26,578 bases of DNA from Thermoleophilia bacterium (GCA_025928435.1 JAICJM010000037.1:1-26578), one strand, 5' to 3'. Counted from the first letter of the stretch, positions 1 to 8,285 are shown. The notes: a model not told the origin generated them from the letters alone. Numbers and translations are program-made.

Positions 1-227
1 ACACGGCGGCGGTCGTAGCGGTCGGCGACGACGCCGCCGAAGGGGCCGAGGAGCATCGCCAGGCCCAGGGATGCCGCCAGCACGGCGGACACCCAGTAGG
101 TGCTCCCGGTCATCCGAAGAACGCTCAGCGCCAGCACGATCGCCGTGGCCTCCGTGCCCGCGACCACCAGGACGGCGGAGGTCATCAGGCGGCGCAGATC
201 GGGATCGAGGAGGTGTGCGCGTCTCAA
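1..227 (-). CDS. MFS transporter, N-terminal part (runs off the window)
   Basis: This is the 5' end of a minus-strand gene that leaves the window at position 1. The roughly 75 visible residues read as a short charged N-terminus (LRRAHLLDPDLRR), a hydrophobic helix, and then a second helix ending in GPFGGVVADRYDRRR. That last stretch is the loop 2-3 motif A (G-x3-D-R-x-D-R-R) of major facilitator superfamily transporters, so the product is probably a 12-helix membrane exporter or importer of unknown substrate. The reading frame is the same as that of the upstream permease and opens directly after its TAA stop (240-242). The first usable start codon is TTG at 225-227; an in-frame ATG at 183-185 is the alternative but would trim the first helix. 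No good Shine-Dalgarno is visible, so translation may be coupled to the permease gene. Confidence 0.7.
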   Translation of the reverse strand, partial: MRRAHLLDPDLRRLMTSAVLVVAGTEATAIVLALSVLRMTGSTYWVSAVLAASLGLAMLLGPFGGVVADRYDRRR

Positions 228-239
228 GTTGACAAGACT

Positions 240-2180
240 TTACACACTTGCCGACTCTCCTGCAACTTCCGCCGGAAAGTGCGTCACGATCACGCGGCAC
301 GGGGCCTTGCGGAGGATGAAATCCACCGTCTGGCCGAAGAATTCCTCGTGCAGGCTGCGGGCCAGCCGGCGCTTGTACGGCGACCCGACCATGATCAGCT
401 GCGCGCCGTATTCGACGGCCGCGTCGACCACGAGCCGGCCCGGGCTGCGCGTGCGCGCGACCACCGAGCGGTACTCGACCCCGTACTCCGAGGCCAGTGA
501 CCGGGCCATCTCCTGCACCTCCTCCACCTCGCGCTCCCGCTCGGGCAGCGGGGTGTCGATCGGCTCCTTCACCGGGACGTAGACGGCGCTCACGCCGACC
601 ACGACTGCGCCGGAGTCGACCGCGATGCGGCAGGACGCCGCCATCGTCTCCTCCGCGACCGCATCGAGCCGCTCGAGCGGGACGACGATCGTCGAGTAGG
701 CGACGTCGGTCACGTCCTCCGGCGGCGGGATGGCCCCCTCGACCCGCTCGATGATCGGCAGCCCCGCGCGCACCCGCACGGCGATGTAGATCGCCAGGCC
801 CGCCACCATCCACAGCGGGCCGACCACCCGGGCGCCGGGGTGCGTCCCCAGGGCGACCACCCAGGCGAGGAACGCCAGCACCGTCCCGATGACCGACGTG
901 AGCGGGATCAACCGCCCGCGGATCCAGACGTTCCCGTGCATCATGAACGGCCGCGGCAGGTCGGGCTCGACGATCCGCAGCCACACGACCGCCGCCTGCG
1001 TGAGCATGAAGGCGATCAGGATGCCGAAGCTGTAGAGGGAGGCCAGCGTCAGCGCCTCCTGGCCGTGGTAGAGAGCGCCGACGACGATGAAGGCGATCGA
1101 GAGGACGCCGACGCCGAGGATCGCGGCCGGCGGATGCAACAGGCGCCGGCTGGTGCGGCCGAACAGCGACGGCAGCTGGTCGTGGCGGCCCATCGCCTCG
1201 GCCAGGCGGCCACACCCGGAGAAGCTCGTCGAGATCGCGAGGATCAGGATCGCGCAGGCCGTGAGGCCGACGCCGATGCGCATCGCGACCTCGATCGTGT
1301 GCGGGCCGTGCGAGCCGATCCGCTCGGCCAGCCCGAGCATCGGCGCGTTCTCCCATTTCGTCGCGAGCAGCGACGTGCCGTGCGCCGTCTTGGTCATGTC
1401 CGCATGGGCCGGGAACGCCGACGCCGCCGCCGTGGCGACCGCCGCGTAGACGATGACGACCGTGAAGACCGAGGAGCGGACGCTGTCGGGCACCGATCGT
1501 TCGGGGTCCTTCGCGTAGGCCGCGAGGCTGCTCACCTTCTCGAGGCCGGTGTAGCCGATCATCGCGATCGGGAACGCGAAGGCGAGCGAGTTCCAGGTCG
1601 GCACCGACCCGACGTCGATGCCGTGCGTGAGCGAGCTCCACGAGAAGAGCAGCGCGAGCCCGAGCACCGCCAGGCTCACCTGCACGATCAGGTCGAGCGC
1701 GGCCACGATGACGCCGGCGGTGTAGATCTCGGTGCGGCGGGCCAGGCGCGCGCCGGTCATGACGACCAGGATCGCGACCGCGTAGGCGGCTGCCTCGCGC
1801 ACCGAGAGGGCGTTCGGCCTCTGGCCCAGCGCCCCGGCGACGTAGTGCGGCAGGAAGAGCGCCGAGAGCGACATCGCGATGACGAAATCGAGCACCGTGG
1901 CCCAGCCGGCGATGAAGCCGACGAGATCGCCCCACGCCCGCCGCGCCAGTGCCGCCGATCCGCCCGGCTCGGGGATGGTGGCGCCGCCCTCGGCGTACGC
2001 CGCGGCGGCGAACGCGAACAGGATGCCGGCGGCGATGAAGACGATCGGCGTCAGCGAGAGGGCGTAGACCGCCGTCAGACCGAGGGCGTAGTAGAGCGAC
2101 GAGGAGATCTCCCCGTACGCCATCGCGTAGAGCGCCGGGGCGCCCAGGAACCGGCCCAGAGACGGGATCTTGCGCGCCAT
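240..2180 (-). CDS. APC-superfamily permease fused to a C-terminal UspA domain (paralogue 1)
   Basis: A 646-aa integral membrane protein. Residues 1 to about 490 are an amino acid-polyamine-organocation (APC) permease: many hydrophobic helices, the opening segment ALYAMAYGEISSSLYYALGL, a PEPGGSAALARRAWG segment resembling the APC helix 2-3 region, and GYTGLEKVSSLAAYAKDPER. Residues about 505 to 640 form a universal stress protein (UspA-like) domain, starting YSTIVVPLE and ending CRVIVTHFP. The nucleotide-binding G-rich loop is degenerate (VGSPYKRR...FFGQT). Such fusions are thought to be amino acid or cation transporters regulated by the cytosolic Usp domain; the substrate cannot be read from sequence. 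I chose the ATG at 2180; a GTG 24 bases upstream is possible. The gene is a clear paralogue of 4089-6032, with which it flanks the ECF42/DGPF pair. Confidence 0.85.
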   Translation of the reverse strand: MARKIPSLGRFLGAPALYAMAYGEISSSLYYALGLTAVYALSLTPIVFIAAGILFAFAAAAYAEGGATIPEPGGSAALARRAWGDLVGFIAGWATVLDFVIAMSLSALFLPHYVAGALGQRPNALSVREAAAYAVAILVVMTGARLARRTEIYTAGVIVAALDLIVQVSLAVLGLALLFSWSSLTHGIDVGSVPTWNSLAFAFPIAMIGYTGLEKVSSLAAYAKDPERSVPDSVRSSVFTVVIVYAAVATAAASAFPAHADMTKTAHGTSLLATKWENAPMLGLAERIGSHGPHTIEVAMRIGVGLTACAILILAISTSFSGCGRLAEAMGRHDQLPSLFGRTSRRLLHPPAAILGVGVLSIAFIVVGALYHGQEALTLASLYSFGILIAFMLTQAAVVWLRIVEPDLPRPFMMHGNVWIRGRLIPLTSVIGTVLAFLAWVVALGTHPGARVVGPLWMVAGLAIYIAVRVRAGLPIIERVEGAIPPPEDVTDVAYSTIVVPLERLDAVAEETMAASCRIAVDSGAVVVGVSAVYVPVKEPIDTPLPEREREVEEVQEMARSLASEYGVEYRSVVARTRSPGRLVVDAAVEYGAQLIMVGSPYKRRLARSLHEEFFGQTVDFILRKAPCRVIVTHFPAEVAGESASV

Positions 2181-2210
2181 CGCGCGGAGGATACTGACAC
2201 GTTCGGACCC

Positions 2211-2237
2211 GCCGGAAGGGGTCTGACCCCGTTTGGC
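2211..2237. repeat. Compact intergenic hairpin A (GGGGTC-T-GACCCC core)
   Basis: In the 62-base gap between the permease start and the sigma-factor stop. The core GGGGTC-T-GACCCC (2218-2230) is perfect. The flanks continue the stem through one A/G mismatch, one A-T pair, two G-T pairs and a GCC/GGC clamp. The core is identical to that of the longer perfect palindrome at 15134-15164, so the two are probably copies of one dispersed element. There is no T-run on the minus-strand side, so it is not a canonical intrinsic terminator for the sigma-factor gene. Confidence 0.7.
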
Positions 2238-2242
2238 GGGCG

Positions 2243-3496
2243 CTAGCGCATCGCGCTGCGCATCTCGGCGCGGCGGCGCTCCAGGAACGCGCGGTCGGCC
2301 TCCCCGGGAGCGAGCTCCAGCGCGCGCGTGTACGCCGCGAGCGCGTCGCCGGGGCGGTCGAGCCGCCGCAGCATGTCCGCGCGCGCGGCGTGCAGCAGGT
2401 GATAGCGGGCGAGCGCGCCCGCCGCCGCCAGCGCGTCGACCAGCTCGAGTCCGCGCGCCGGGCCGTCCGCCATCGACACGGCCGCGGCGTGGTTCAGCTC
2501 GACGACCGGCGAGGGCGCGAGCGCCGCAAGCAGGGCGTAGAGCTCCGCGACGCGCGCCCAGTCCGTCTCGGCGAACGCCCGCGCCCGGGCGTGCTGCTCG
2601 GCGATCGCGGCCTGGAGCTGGTAGGGCCCCGGCGCGCCGGCCCGTTCGGCCCGGCGCAGCTCGGCCGATCCCGCCCGGATCATCGCGGCATCCCAGCGGC
2701 TGCGGTCCTGGTGCTCGAGCAGGACGATGTCGCCGCCCGCCGTCGTCCGGGCGGCGGCGCGGGCATGATGGAGCAGCATGAGCGCGAGCAGGCCGCGCGG
2801 CTCGGGCTCGGCCGGGAGGTGCGAGACGAGCAGGCGCGCGAGCCGGATCGACTCCTCGCACAGGTCGCGGCGGACGACGTCGCCGCCGGACGAGGCCGAG
2901 TAGCCCTCGTTGAACACGAGGTAGATCACGGCCGCCGCGTGATCGAGCCGCTGGGCCAGCAGGTGGCCGGGCGGACGCCGGAACGGGATGCCGGCCATCC
3001 GGATCTTCGCCTTCGCCCGCACCAGCCGCTGCGCCATCGAGGGCTCGGGGACCAGGAAGGCGCGGGCGATCTCGGCGGTCGTCAGGCCCGCCACCAGCCG
3101 CAGCGTCAGGGCCACGCTGGCCTCGGCCGAGAGGGCCGGGTGGCAGCAGGTGAAGATCAGCTCAAGTCGGTCGTCGGGCACGGCATCCTGCTCCTCGAAC
3201 GGGTCCGGATCGGGCCGGGCGGGCTCCGCCGCGAGGGCCGGGAGCCGCTCGCGCAGCGCCCGCTCGCGGCGGAGGCGGTCGATGGCGACGTTCCCGGCCG
3301 TCGCGACGATCCAGCCGATCGGCGACGCCGGTGTCCCGTCGGCCGGCCACCGGGCGGCGGCGCGGCCGAACGCCTCCTGCACCGACTCCTCGGCCAGGTC
3401 GGCGTCGCCGAAGCGGCGCATGAGCGCCGCCACGGCGCGCCCCCAGTGGTCGCGGAACGCCTCGGCGGCCGCGTCCGGTGCTACCGCTCCACCAAT
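2243..3496 (-). CDS. ECF sigma factor of the ECF42 type, with long C-terminal extension
   Basis: About 417 aa. Residues about 5-170 hold ECF sigma regions 2 and 4: DLAEESVQEAFGRAAARW, GWIVATAGNVAIDRLRRER, then FTCCHPALSAEASVALTLR and LTTAEIARAFLVPE, the region 4 helix-turn-helix. The remaining ~220 residues are an alpha-helical, TPR-like extension (RLDHAAAVIYLVFNEGYSAS; AAYTRALELAPGEADRAFLERR). That extension, and the adjacent DGPF/YCII gene, define the ECF42 group, which lacks a classical anti-sigma factor; the extension is thought to control activity. The start is problematic: no in-frame ATG, GTG or TTG lies between the DGPF gene and region 2. The best fit is ATT at 3494-3496, six bases after GAGGTG and overlapping the DGPF 3' end by 16 bases. 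A later GTG would cut into region 2. Ends at TAG (2243-2245). Confidence 0.88.
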   Translation of the reverse strand: MGGAVAPDAAAEAFRDHWGRAVAALMRRFGDADLAEESVQEAFGRAAARWPADGTPASPIGWIVATAGNVAIDRLRRERALRERLPALAAEPARPDPDPFEEQDAVPDDRLELIFTCCHPALSAEASVALTLRLVAGLTTAEIARAFLVPEPSMAQRLVRAKAKIRMAGIPFRRPPGHLLAQRLDHAAAVIYLVFNEGYSASSGGDVVRRDLCEESIRLARLLVSHLPAEPEPRGLLALMLLHHARAAARTTAGGDIVLLEHQDRSRWDAAMIRAGSAELRRAERAGAPGPYQLQAAIAEQHARARAFAETDWARVAELYALLAALAPSPVVELNHAAAVSMADGPARGLELVDALAAAGALARYHLLHAARADMLRRLDRPGDALAAYTRALELAPGEADRAFLERRRAEMRSAMR

Positions 3497-3828
3497 GGCC
3501 GCACCTCGATCGACCCGTGCCGGGCGGTCGGGAGCGTCCCGGCCGCCTCGATGGCCTCGTCCAGCGACTCGCAGTCGACCACGAAGTAGCCGCCCAGCTG
3601 CTCCTTCGTCTCGGCGAACGGGCCGTCGGTCACGAGCGCCCGGCCGTCGCGGACGCGCACGGTCGTGGCCGCGCTCGTCGGGCGCAGCTCCGCGCCGTCG
3701 ATCAGCATGCCGCGCCGGCCCATGTCCTCCGACACCCGCGAGTACTCCTCGTACATGGCCTGACGGCCGTCGTCGCCGAGGTCGTTCCACTCGGCCTCGT
3801 CGGCGTAGATGGCAAGCAGGTACTTCAT
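3481..3828 (-). CDS. DGPF/YCII-domain protein, partner of the ECF42 sigma factor
   Basis: A 115-aa soluble protein of the YCII-related (dimeric ferredoxin-like fold) family. It starts MKYLLAIYADEAEW and carries the signature TDGPFAETKEQLGGYFV near residues 67-83, which contains the DGPF motif. Start ATG at 3828 is preceded by AAGGGAGA at good spacing. DGPF genes are almost always next to ECF42 sigma factors and are reported regulon members; their biochemical function is unknown. Here the gene lies upstream of the sigma gene and overlaps its probable start, so the two are co-transcribed and probably translationally coupled. A putative ECF42-dependent promoter lies upstream at 3877-3903. Confidence 0.9.
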   Translation of the reverse strand: MKYLLAIYADEAEWNDLGDDGRQAMYEEYSRVSEDMGRRGMLIDGAELRPTSAATTVRVRDGRALVTDGPFAETKEQLGGYFVVDCESLDEAIEAAGTLPTARHGSIEVRPLVER

Positions 3829-3876
3829 GGCGTCTCCCTTCGTCGTTCGCGGCCGGGATCCGGCCTCACCCTCATG

Positions 3877-3903
3877 GACGAACGGCGGCGGACGAAATCG
3901 ACA
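3877..3903 (-). promoter_or_regulatory. Putative ECF42-dependent promoter (TGTCGA-N17-CGTC)
   Basis: Read on the minus strand, TGTCGA (3903-3898) is followed by exactly 17 bases and then CGTC (3880-3877). My recollection of the published ECF42 target motif in Streptomyces is TGTCGA at -35 and CG(A/T)C at -10. The predicted transcript would start near 3870, leaving a leader of about 40 bases before the DGPF gene. This fits positive autoregulation of the DGPF-sigma operon. The -35 lies just downstream of the stop codon of the 58-aa membrane protein gene. Confidence 0.6.
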
Positions 3904-3907
3904 GGCC

Positions 3908-4084
3908 TCACCGCGCTCCCGGAGGGCGCAGCGCCCGCCGCCGGAGCAGGCCCAGGGCGATGAAGACGACCCCGGCCAGGTAGCCGACCGGGAACCCGTG
4001 CGGGCCCTGGACGGCCGTCTCGATGATGAGGACGATCCCGATCACGATGAACGCGATCGAGATGATCCGGTTCAGGCGCAGCAT
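3908..4084 (-). CDS. Small two-helix membrane protein coupled to the APC permease
   Basis: An unannotated-looking 58-aa frame starting MLRLNRIISIAFIVIGIVLI. It has two hydrophobic helices, residues about 6-23 and 34-47, separated by a short loop (ETAVQGPHGFP), and an Arg-rich C-terminus (LLRRRALRPPGAR). The ATG at 4084 begins only four bases after the TGA of the upstream permease (4089-4091), and GGGTGAG just upstream can serve as its ribosome binding site. Translational coupling to the permease is therefore likely. I do not recognise a family. The position suggests an accessory subunit or modulator of the transporter, but that is inference. Confidence 0.65.
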   Translation of the reverse strand: MLRLNRIISIAFIVIGIVLIIETAVQGPHGFPVGYLAGVVFIALGLLRRRALRPPGAR

Positions 4085-4088
4085 CGGC

Positions 4089-6032
4089 TCACCCCGTCGG
4101 CTGGGTGCCGACCATCACCCGGCAGTCGGCGTTCCGCAGCACGTAGTCGATCACCCTCCCGAACATCCGCTCGCCCCCGCGCTTGCGCTGCTCGGCGCCC
4201 AGCACGATGATCTCCGCCCGCCGCCGCCGGGCCTCGTCGACGATCGCCTCGCCGACGTTGCGCGTCCGCACGATGCGCGGGATCACGGCCACGCCGTACT
4301 GGCGCCCGAGGGCGGCGGCCTCGCCCAGCTCGTGCTCGGCCTTCCTCACGGCGTCGTCCATGGGCGCCGAGAGCGGCAGGTTCATCGGGACGGGGATGGG
4401 ATAGAGGGCGACGAGCTTCGTCCCGGACTCGGCCGCGAGCCGCAGGGCGGTCGCCGTCATCTCGTCCGTCACCCGGTGCGGGGTGAGCGGCAGGAGGATC
4501 GAGCGGTACTCGACCTCGACCGCCGGCCCGGTCGCGACCCGCTCGGCGAGCACCGTCTCGGTCAGCGGCAGGTGCTGGGCGCGGCGGTAGAAGACGTAGA
4601 CGACCATCCCGATGACGAGCCACGCGATGCCCACCGGGGCGACGCCGTCGGAGAAGTGCAGGCCGACCGTGACGAACCAGGACGCGCCGGTGCCGATCAG
4701 CCCGAGGAAGGCGAACACGGGCGCGTCGTACGAGCCGATCCGCACCGACATCGGCCCCCGCCACGGCATGTCGGCGGCCGACATCGTCCGCCGCATCTGG
4801 ATCACCGACGCGTGCGCGAGCGTGAACGAGAGCATGGCGCCGAACGCGTACAGGTTCCCCAGGAAGGCCGTCGCCCCCGGCGGGATCATGAGGAAGATCG
4901 CGATCACGCTGTAGAGCACGATGGCCACGTAGGGCGTGTTGAAGCGCGGATGGACGTGGCGGATCACCTCGGGCAGCTGGCGGTGCTGGCCCATCGAGTA
5001 CGTCAGCCGCGAGACGCCGATAATGCCGGCGTTGGTCGCGATGATCAGGATCGTCGCCGCCAGCAGGGCCACGTAGTAGCCCATCCCCTCCTTGATCGTG
5101 TCCGGAATGGTCAGGTGCTCGACCAGGCCGGCGACCGGGTCGCCGGCGTACTTGCAGGCCAGGTCGGACGTCGGCTCGTGCAGCTTCACCGCCTTCGGGC
5201 AGGCCAGCACCGAGCTCTTGGAGTTCGCCACCTGCTGCTGCGTGGCCGGCTGCACCGGGAGCGCCGACAGGGCCACCGACGGCAGGAACGCGTAGATCGC
5301 GAACACCGCCAGGACGACGTACATGATCGCGCTCGGGACGTGCCGGGGTGGGTCGATCGCCTCCTCGGCCATGTTCGAGACGGTCTCGATGCCCGTGTAG
5401 GCGACCATCGCCACCGGGATCGAGACGATGAAGTTGCTCCACGTCGGCGCCGTGCCCAGGTGCACGTTGTCCACCAGCGTGCTCGGGCTGAGCACGGTGA
5501 AGAGGCCGATCAGCACGAGCAGCGCCTGCGTGCCCAGGTCGGTCAGGGCGAGGAAGATGTTCAGCCCCGCCGCCTCCTTGACGCCAACGATGTTGATCGC
5601 GACCAGCAGGCCGACCACGATCGCGCCGCCCACGATGTCCCACGGGTGCCCGATCAGGTTCACGCCCAGGTTGAACTTGTTCAGGTAGTGCGGGACGAAG
5701 ATCGCCGAGATCGCGATCGTCACCGTGTAGTTCAGCATCTGCGCCCAGCCGGCGAAGAACGACACCGCCTCGTTGAAGGCGTGGCGCGTGAACGACGACG
5801 AGCCGCCGGCCTCGGGGAACCGCGCGGTCGCCTCGGCGTACGTGACCGCGGTGAAGAAGAAGATGGCGCCCGAGATCGCGAACGCGATCGGCGTCATCCC
5901 GAGCGCATAGACCGTGACCAGGCCGAGCGCGTAGTAGATCGAGGAGCCGACGTTCCCGTAGGCCGTGGAGAACAGCGCCGCCGTCCCGAGGACCCGGGTG
6001 AGGCCCCCGGCATGACGGCGCTTCAGCGGCAT
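4089..6032 (-). CDS. APC-superfamily permease fused to a C-terminal UspA domain (paralogue 2)
   Basis: A 647-aa paralogue of the protein at 240-2180. Residues 1 to about 480 form the APC permease: LFSTAYGNVGSSIYYALGL at the first helix, FPEAGGSSSFTRHAFNEAV, and VAYTGIETVSNMAEEAIDPP. An extracellular-type insertion around residues 255-310 contains two Cys (VLACPKAV, DLACKYAG) that could form a disulfide. From about residue 505 to the end is a Usp domain (YRSILLPLTPHRVTDEM to DCRVMVGTQPTG), with a reduced nucleotide loop (LGAEQRKRGGERMFGR). Start ATG 6032 fits the family's N-terminus; the ribosome binding site is weak. The gene follows hppA after a 69-base gap holding hairpin B, and is coupled to a small membrane protein downstream. 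Substrate unknown; amino acid or cation transport is the family expectation. Confidence 0.85.
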   Translation of the reverse strand: MPLKRRHAGGLTRVLGTAALFSTAYGNVGSSIYYALGLVTVYALGMTPIAFAISGAIFFFTAVTYAEATARFPEAGGSSSFTRHAFNEAVSFFAGWAQMLNYTVTIAISAIFVPHYLNKFNLGVNLIGHPWDIVGGAIVVGLLVAINIVGVKEAAGLNIFLALTDLGTQALLVLIGLFTVLSPSTLVDNVHLGTAPTWSNFIVSIPVAMVAYTGIETVSNMAEEAIDPPRHVPSAIMYVVLAVFAIYAFLPSVALSALPVQPATQQQVANSKSSVLACPKAVKLHEPTSDLACKYAGDPVAGLVEHLTIPDTIKEGMGYYVALLAATILIIATNAGIIGVSRLTYSMGQHRQLPEVIRHVHPRFNTPYVAIVLYSVIAIFLMIPPGATAFLGNLYAFGAMLSFTLAHASVIQMRRTMSAADMPWRGPMSVRIGSYDAPVFAFLGLIGTGASWFVTVGLHFSDGVAPVGIAWLVIGMVVYVFYRRAQHLPLTETVLAERVATGPAVEVEYRSILLPLTPHRVTDEMTATALRLAAESGTKLVALYPIPVPMNLPLSAPMDDAVRKAEHELGEAAALGRQYGVAVIPRIVRTRNVGEAIVDEARRRRAEIIVLGAEQRKRGGERMFGRVIDYVLRNADCRVMVGTQPTG

Positions 6033-6059
6033 TCGGCCATTATGGCGGCTGGACGAGAT

Positions 6060-6095
6060 GGGGACTGTCCCCGCGGCAACGCGGGGACAGTCCCC
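6060..6095. repeat. Compact intergenic hairpin B: 16-bp perfect stem with GCAA loop
   Basis: GGGGACTGTCCCCGCG (6060-6075), a GCAA tetraloop (6076-6079), and the exact reverse complement (6080-6095). Each arm is itself nearly palindromic (GGGGAC-T-GTCCCC), so the element can also form a cruciform of two small hairpins. GG and five T follow on the plus strand, which would suit a plus-strand terminator. The neighbouring genes are all minus strand, however, and the minus-strand transcript has no U-run after the stem. It sits seven bases after the hppA stop codon. I read it as a REP-like dispersed element or an mRNA 3'-end stabiliser. Confidence 0.75.
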
Positions 6096-6101
6096 GGTTT
6101 T

Positions 6102-8177
6102 TCAGCGCGCCAGCAGCGGGATGATCAGGATCGCCACGATGTTCGTGATCTTGATCATCGGGTTGATCGCAGGACCGGCGGTGTCCTTGTAGGGGTCGCC
6201 GACCGTGTCGCCGGTGACCGACGCGGCGTGGGCGTCCGAGCCCTTGCCGCCATGGGCGCCGTCCTCGATCAGCTTCTTCGCGTTGTCCCAGGCGCCGCCG
6301 CCCGATGTCATCGAGATGGCCAGGAAGAGGCCGGTCACGATCGTCCCCACGAGCAGGCCGCCGAGGGCCTGGTAGGAGATCAGGCCGACGATGATCGGCA
6401 CGGCCACCGGGATCAGGGCCGGGAGCTGCATCTCGCGGATCGCGGAGCGCGTCACGAGGTCGACGCAGCGGGCGTAGTCCGGGCGGGTGGTGCCCTCCAT
6501 GATCCCCGGCATCTCGCGGAACTGGCGCCGCACCTCCTGCACCACCAGACCGCCGGTGCGGCCGACCGCGTCCATCGCGAGCGACGCGAACAGGAAGGGC
6601 ATCAGGCCGCCGATCAGGAGCCCCGCGAGCACCCACGGGTCGTTGATCGTGAACGTGACGGGCCCGCCCACCTTCCGGCCGAGCTCGTCGCTGTAGGACT
6701 GGAACAGCACCAGCGCCGCCAGGCCGGCGGAACCGATCGCGTAGCCCTTGGTGACCGCCTTGGTGGTGTTGCCGACGGCGTCCAGCGGGTCGGTCACGTT
6801 GTCACGCACCTCGTGCGGCAGGTCGGCCATCTCGGCGATCCCGCCGGCGTTGTCGGTGATCGGCCCGAACGCGTCGAGCGCCACGACCATGCCGGCCATC
6901 GAGAGCATCGCCGTGACGGCGATCGCGATGCCGTAGATCCCCGCCAGCTTGAACGACGCCACGGTGCCGACCGCGATCACGATCACGGGCAGGGCGGTCG
7001 CCTGCATGCCCACCGCCAGGCCGGCGATGATGTTCGTCGCGTGGCCGGTCTCCGACTGCTGCGAGATCCGCTTCACGGGCCCGAAGCGGGTGCCGGTGTA
7101 GTACTCGGTGATCGCGACGATCAGGGCGGTGATGACGAGCCCGATCAGGCCGCAGAAGTAGATCTTGCCCGCGCTCGCCCCGTCCGTGAAGCCGCCGAAG
7201 TGCTTGGCGACGTTCAGGACGACCGGGATGTAGATGATCGCCGAGAGCACCGCCGAGACGATCACCCCGACGTAGAGCGCGGAGATGACGCTCATGTTGC
7301 CGTACAGGCGGACGAGGAACGTCCCGACGATCGATGCCGGGATCGAGAACGCGGCCAGGAGGAGCGGGAGCATGACGGCGTCGTGGTTGCCGAACAGCGC
7401 GCCCAGGAACATCGAGGCCACGACGGTCACGGCGTACGTCTCGAACAGGTCGGCGGCCATGCCGGCGTCGTCGCCGACGTTGTCGCCCACGTTGTCGGCG
7501 ATCACCGCCGGGTTACGGGGATCGTCCTCGGGGATGCCCGCCTCGATCTTGCCGACCAGGTCGGCGCCGACGTCGGCGGCCTTCGTGAAGATGCCGCCGC
7601 CGAGCCGGGCGAACACCGAGATCAGCGAGCCGCCGAACGCGAGGCCGACGAGCGCCCTCGTGGTCTCGAGGTCGCGGTGCGACTGGCTGCCGCTTCCGAT
7701 CGCGTCCAGGATGCCGAAGTACGCGCCCACGCCGAGCAGGCCGAGGCCGACGACGAGGATGCCCGTCACCGTGCCGCCCTTGAAGGCCACCGACAGCGCC
7801 GGGGCGAGGCCGGTCTTGGCCGCCTCGGCGGTGCGCACGTTCGAGCGCACGGCGACGTTCATGCCGATGAAGCCCGTGAGCGCCGAGAGCACCGCGCCGA
7901 TCAGGAACCCGAAGGCCACCTTCCAGCCCAGGTCGTCCGTCCATATCCCGGCGATACCGATCAGGATGAAGACGACCACGGCGACGCCGGCGATGGTGGT
8001 GTACTGGCGCTTCAGGTAGGCGGCGGCGCCCTCCTGCACCGCACCGGAGATCTCCTGCATCCGTTCGGTGCCCGGCGACTGGCTGAGCACCCAGCGGGTG
8101 AGGGCGAGGCCGTACACGACCGCGAGCGCGCCGCAGACGAGAGAGATCAGCACGGCATGGCTAGCGAGCGAACTCAC
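6102..8177 (-). CDS. hppA: Membrane proton-pumping pyrophosphatase, K+-independent type
   Basis: A 691-aa, multi-helix integral membrane pyrophosphatase that hydrolyses cytosolic PPi and pumps protons outward. Diagnostic motifs are present: [18 protein letters not shown], the acidic [17 protein letters not shown] cluster that binds Mg-PPi, and the C-terminal [18 protein letters not shown]. The segment [17 protein letters not shown] has Lys where K+-dependent enzymes have Ala, which marks the K+-independent, H+-pumping subfamily. Length is typical for bacterial members. Start is GTG at 8177, eight bases after AAGGAG. It stands behind a 108-base gap, so it may have its own promoter: a TACAAT -10-like hexamer lies at 8235-8240 (minus), but no convincing -35 is in register. 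Confidence 0.95.
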   Translation of the reverse strand: MSSLASHAVLISLVCGALAVVYGLALTRWVLSQSPGTERMQEISGAVQEGAAAYLKRQYTTIAGVAVVVFILIGIAGIWTDDLGWKVAFGFLIGAVLSALTGFIGMNVAVRSNVRTAEAAKTGLAPALSVAFKGGTVTGILVVGLGLLGVGAYFGILDAIGSGSQSHRDLETTRALVGLAFGGSLISVFARLGGGIFTKAADVGADLVGKIEAGIPEDDPRNPAVIADNVGDNVGDDAGMAADLFETYAVTVVASMFLGALFGNHDAVMLPLLLAAFSIPASIVGTFLVRLYGNMSVISALYVGVIVSAVLSAIIYIPVVLNVAKHFGGFTDGASAGKIYFCGLIGLVITALIVAITEYYTGTRFGPVKRISQQSETGHATNIIAGLAVGMQATALPVIVIAVGTVASFKLAGIYGIAIAVTAMLSMAGMVVALDAFGPITDNAGGIAEMADLPHEVRDNVTDPLDAVGNTTKAVTKGYAIGSAGLAALVLFQSYSDELGRKVGGPVTFTINDPWVLAGLLIGGLMPFLFASLAMDAVGRTGGLVVQEVRRQFREMPGIMEGTTRPDYARCVDLVTRSAIREMQLPALIPVAVPIIVGLISYQALGGLLVGTIVTGLFLAISMTSGGGAWDNAKKLIEDGAHGGKGSDAHAASVTGDTVGDPYKDTAGPAINPMIKITNIVAILIIPLLAR

Positions 8178-8229
8178 GTGGTGGACTCCTTGCTGTTAAA
8201 CCGAGGGACGGAAGGCGGAAAAATGAGCC

Positions 8230-8267
8230 GCGGGATTGTAACAGCGGACTCGGTTTTCAAATCCCGC
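8230..8267 (-). terminator. Possible stem-loop between the hydrolase gene and hppA
   Basis: GCGGGATT (8230-8237) and its exact complement AATCCCGC (8260-8267) enclose a 22-base loop. On the minus strand the stem is followed about six bases later by ATTTTT. It could end the hydrolase transcript before hppA. The long loop and the offset T-run make this weak. Confidence 0.3.
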
Positions 8268-8285
8268 TAGAGCGCGCCCGCCCGG

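Noticed and set aside
2181..2861. N-terminal extension of the first APC permease
   Set aside because: It overlaps the sigma-factor gene in another frame and lacks any transporter similarity; the paralogue starts at the equivalent of ATG 2180.
4023..8270. A 1415-codon open plus-strand frame antisense to the second permease and hppA
   Set aside because: It is Arg/His/Asp/Glu-rich with no domain pattern. Such frames arise opposite GC-biased genes; both sense genes have full family motifs.
8241..8275. tRNA-like TTCAAATCCCGC segment
   Set aside because: It resembles a T-arm only superficially. No matching stem, anticodon arm or acceptor stem can be drawn around it.
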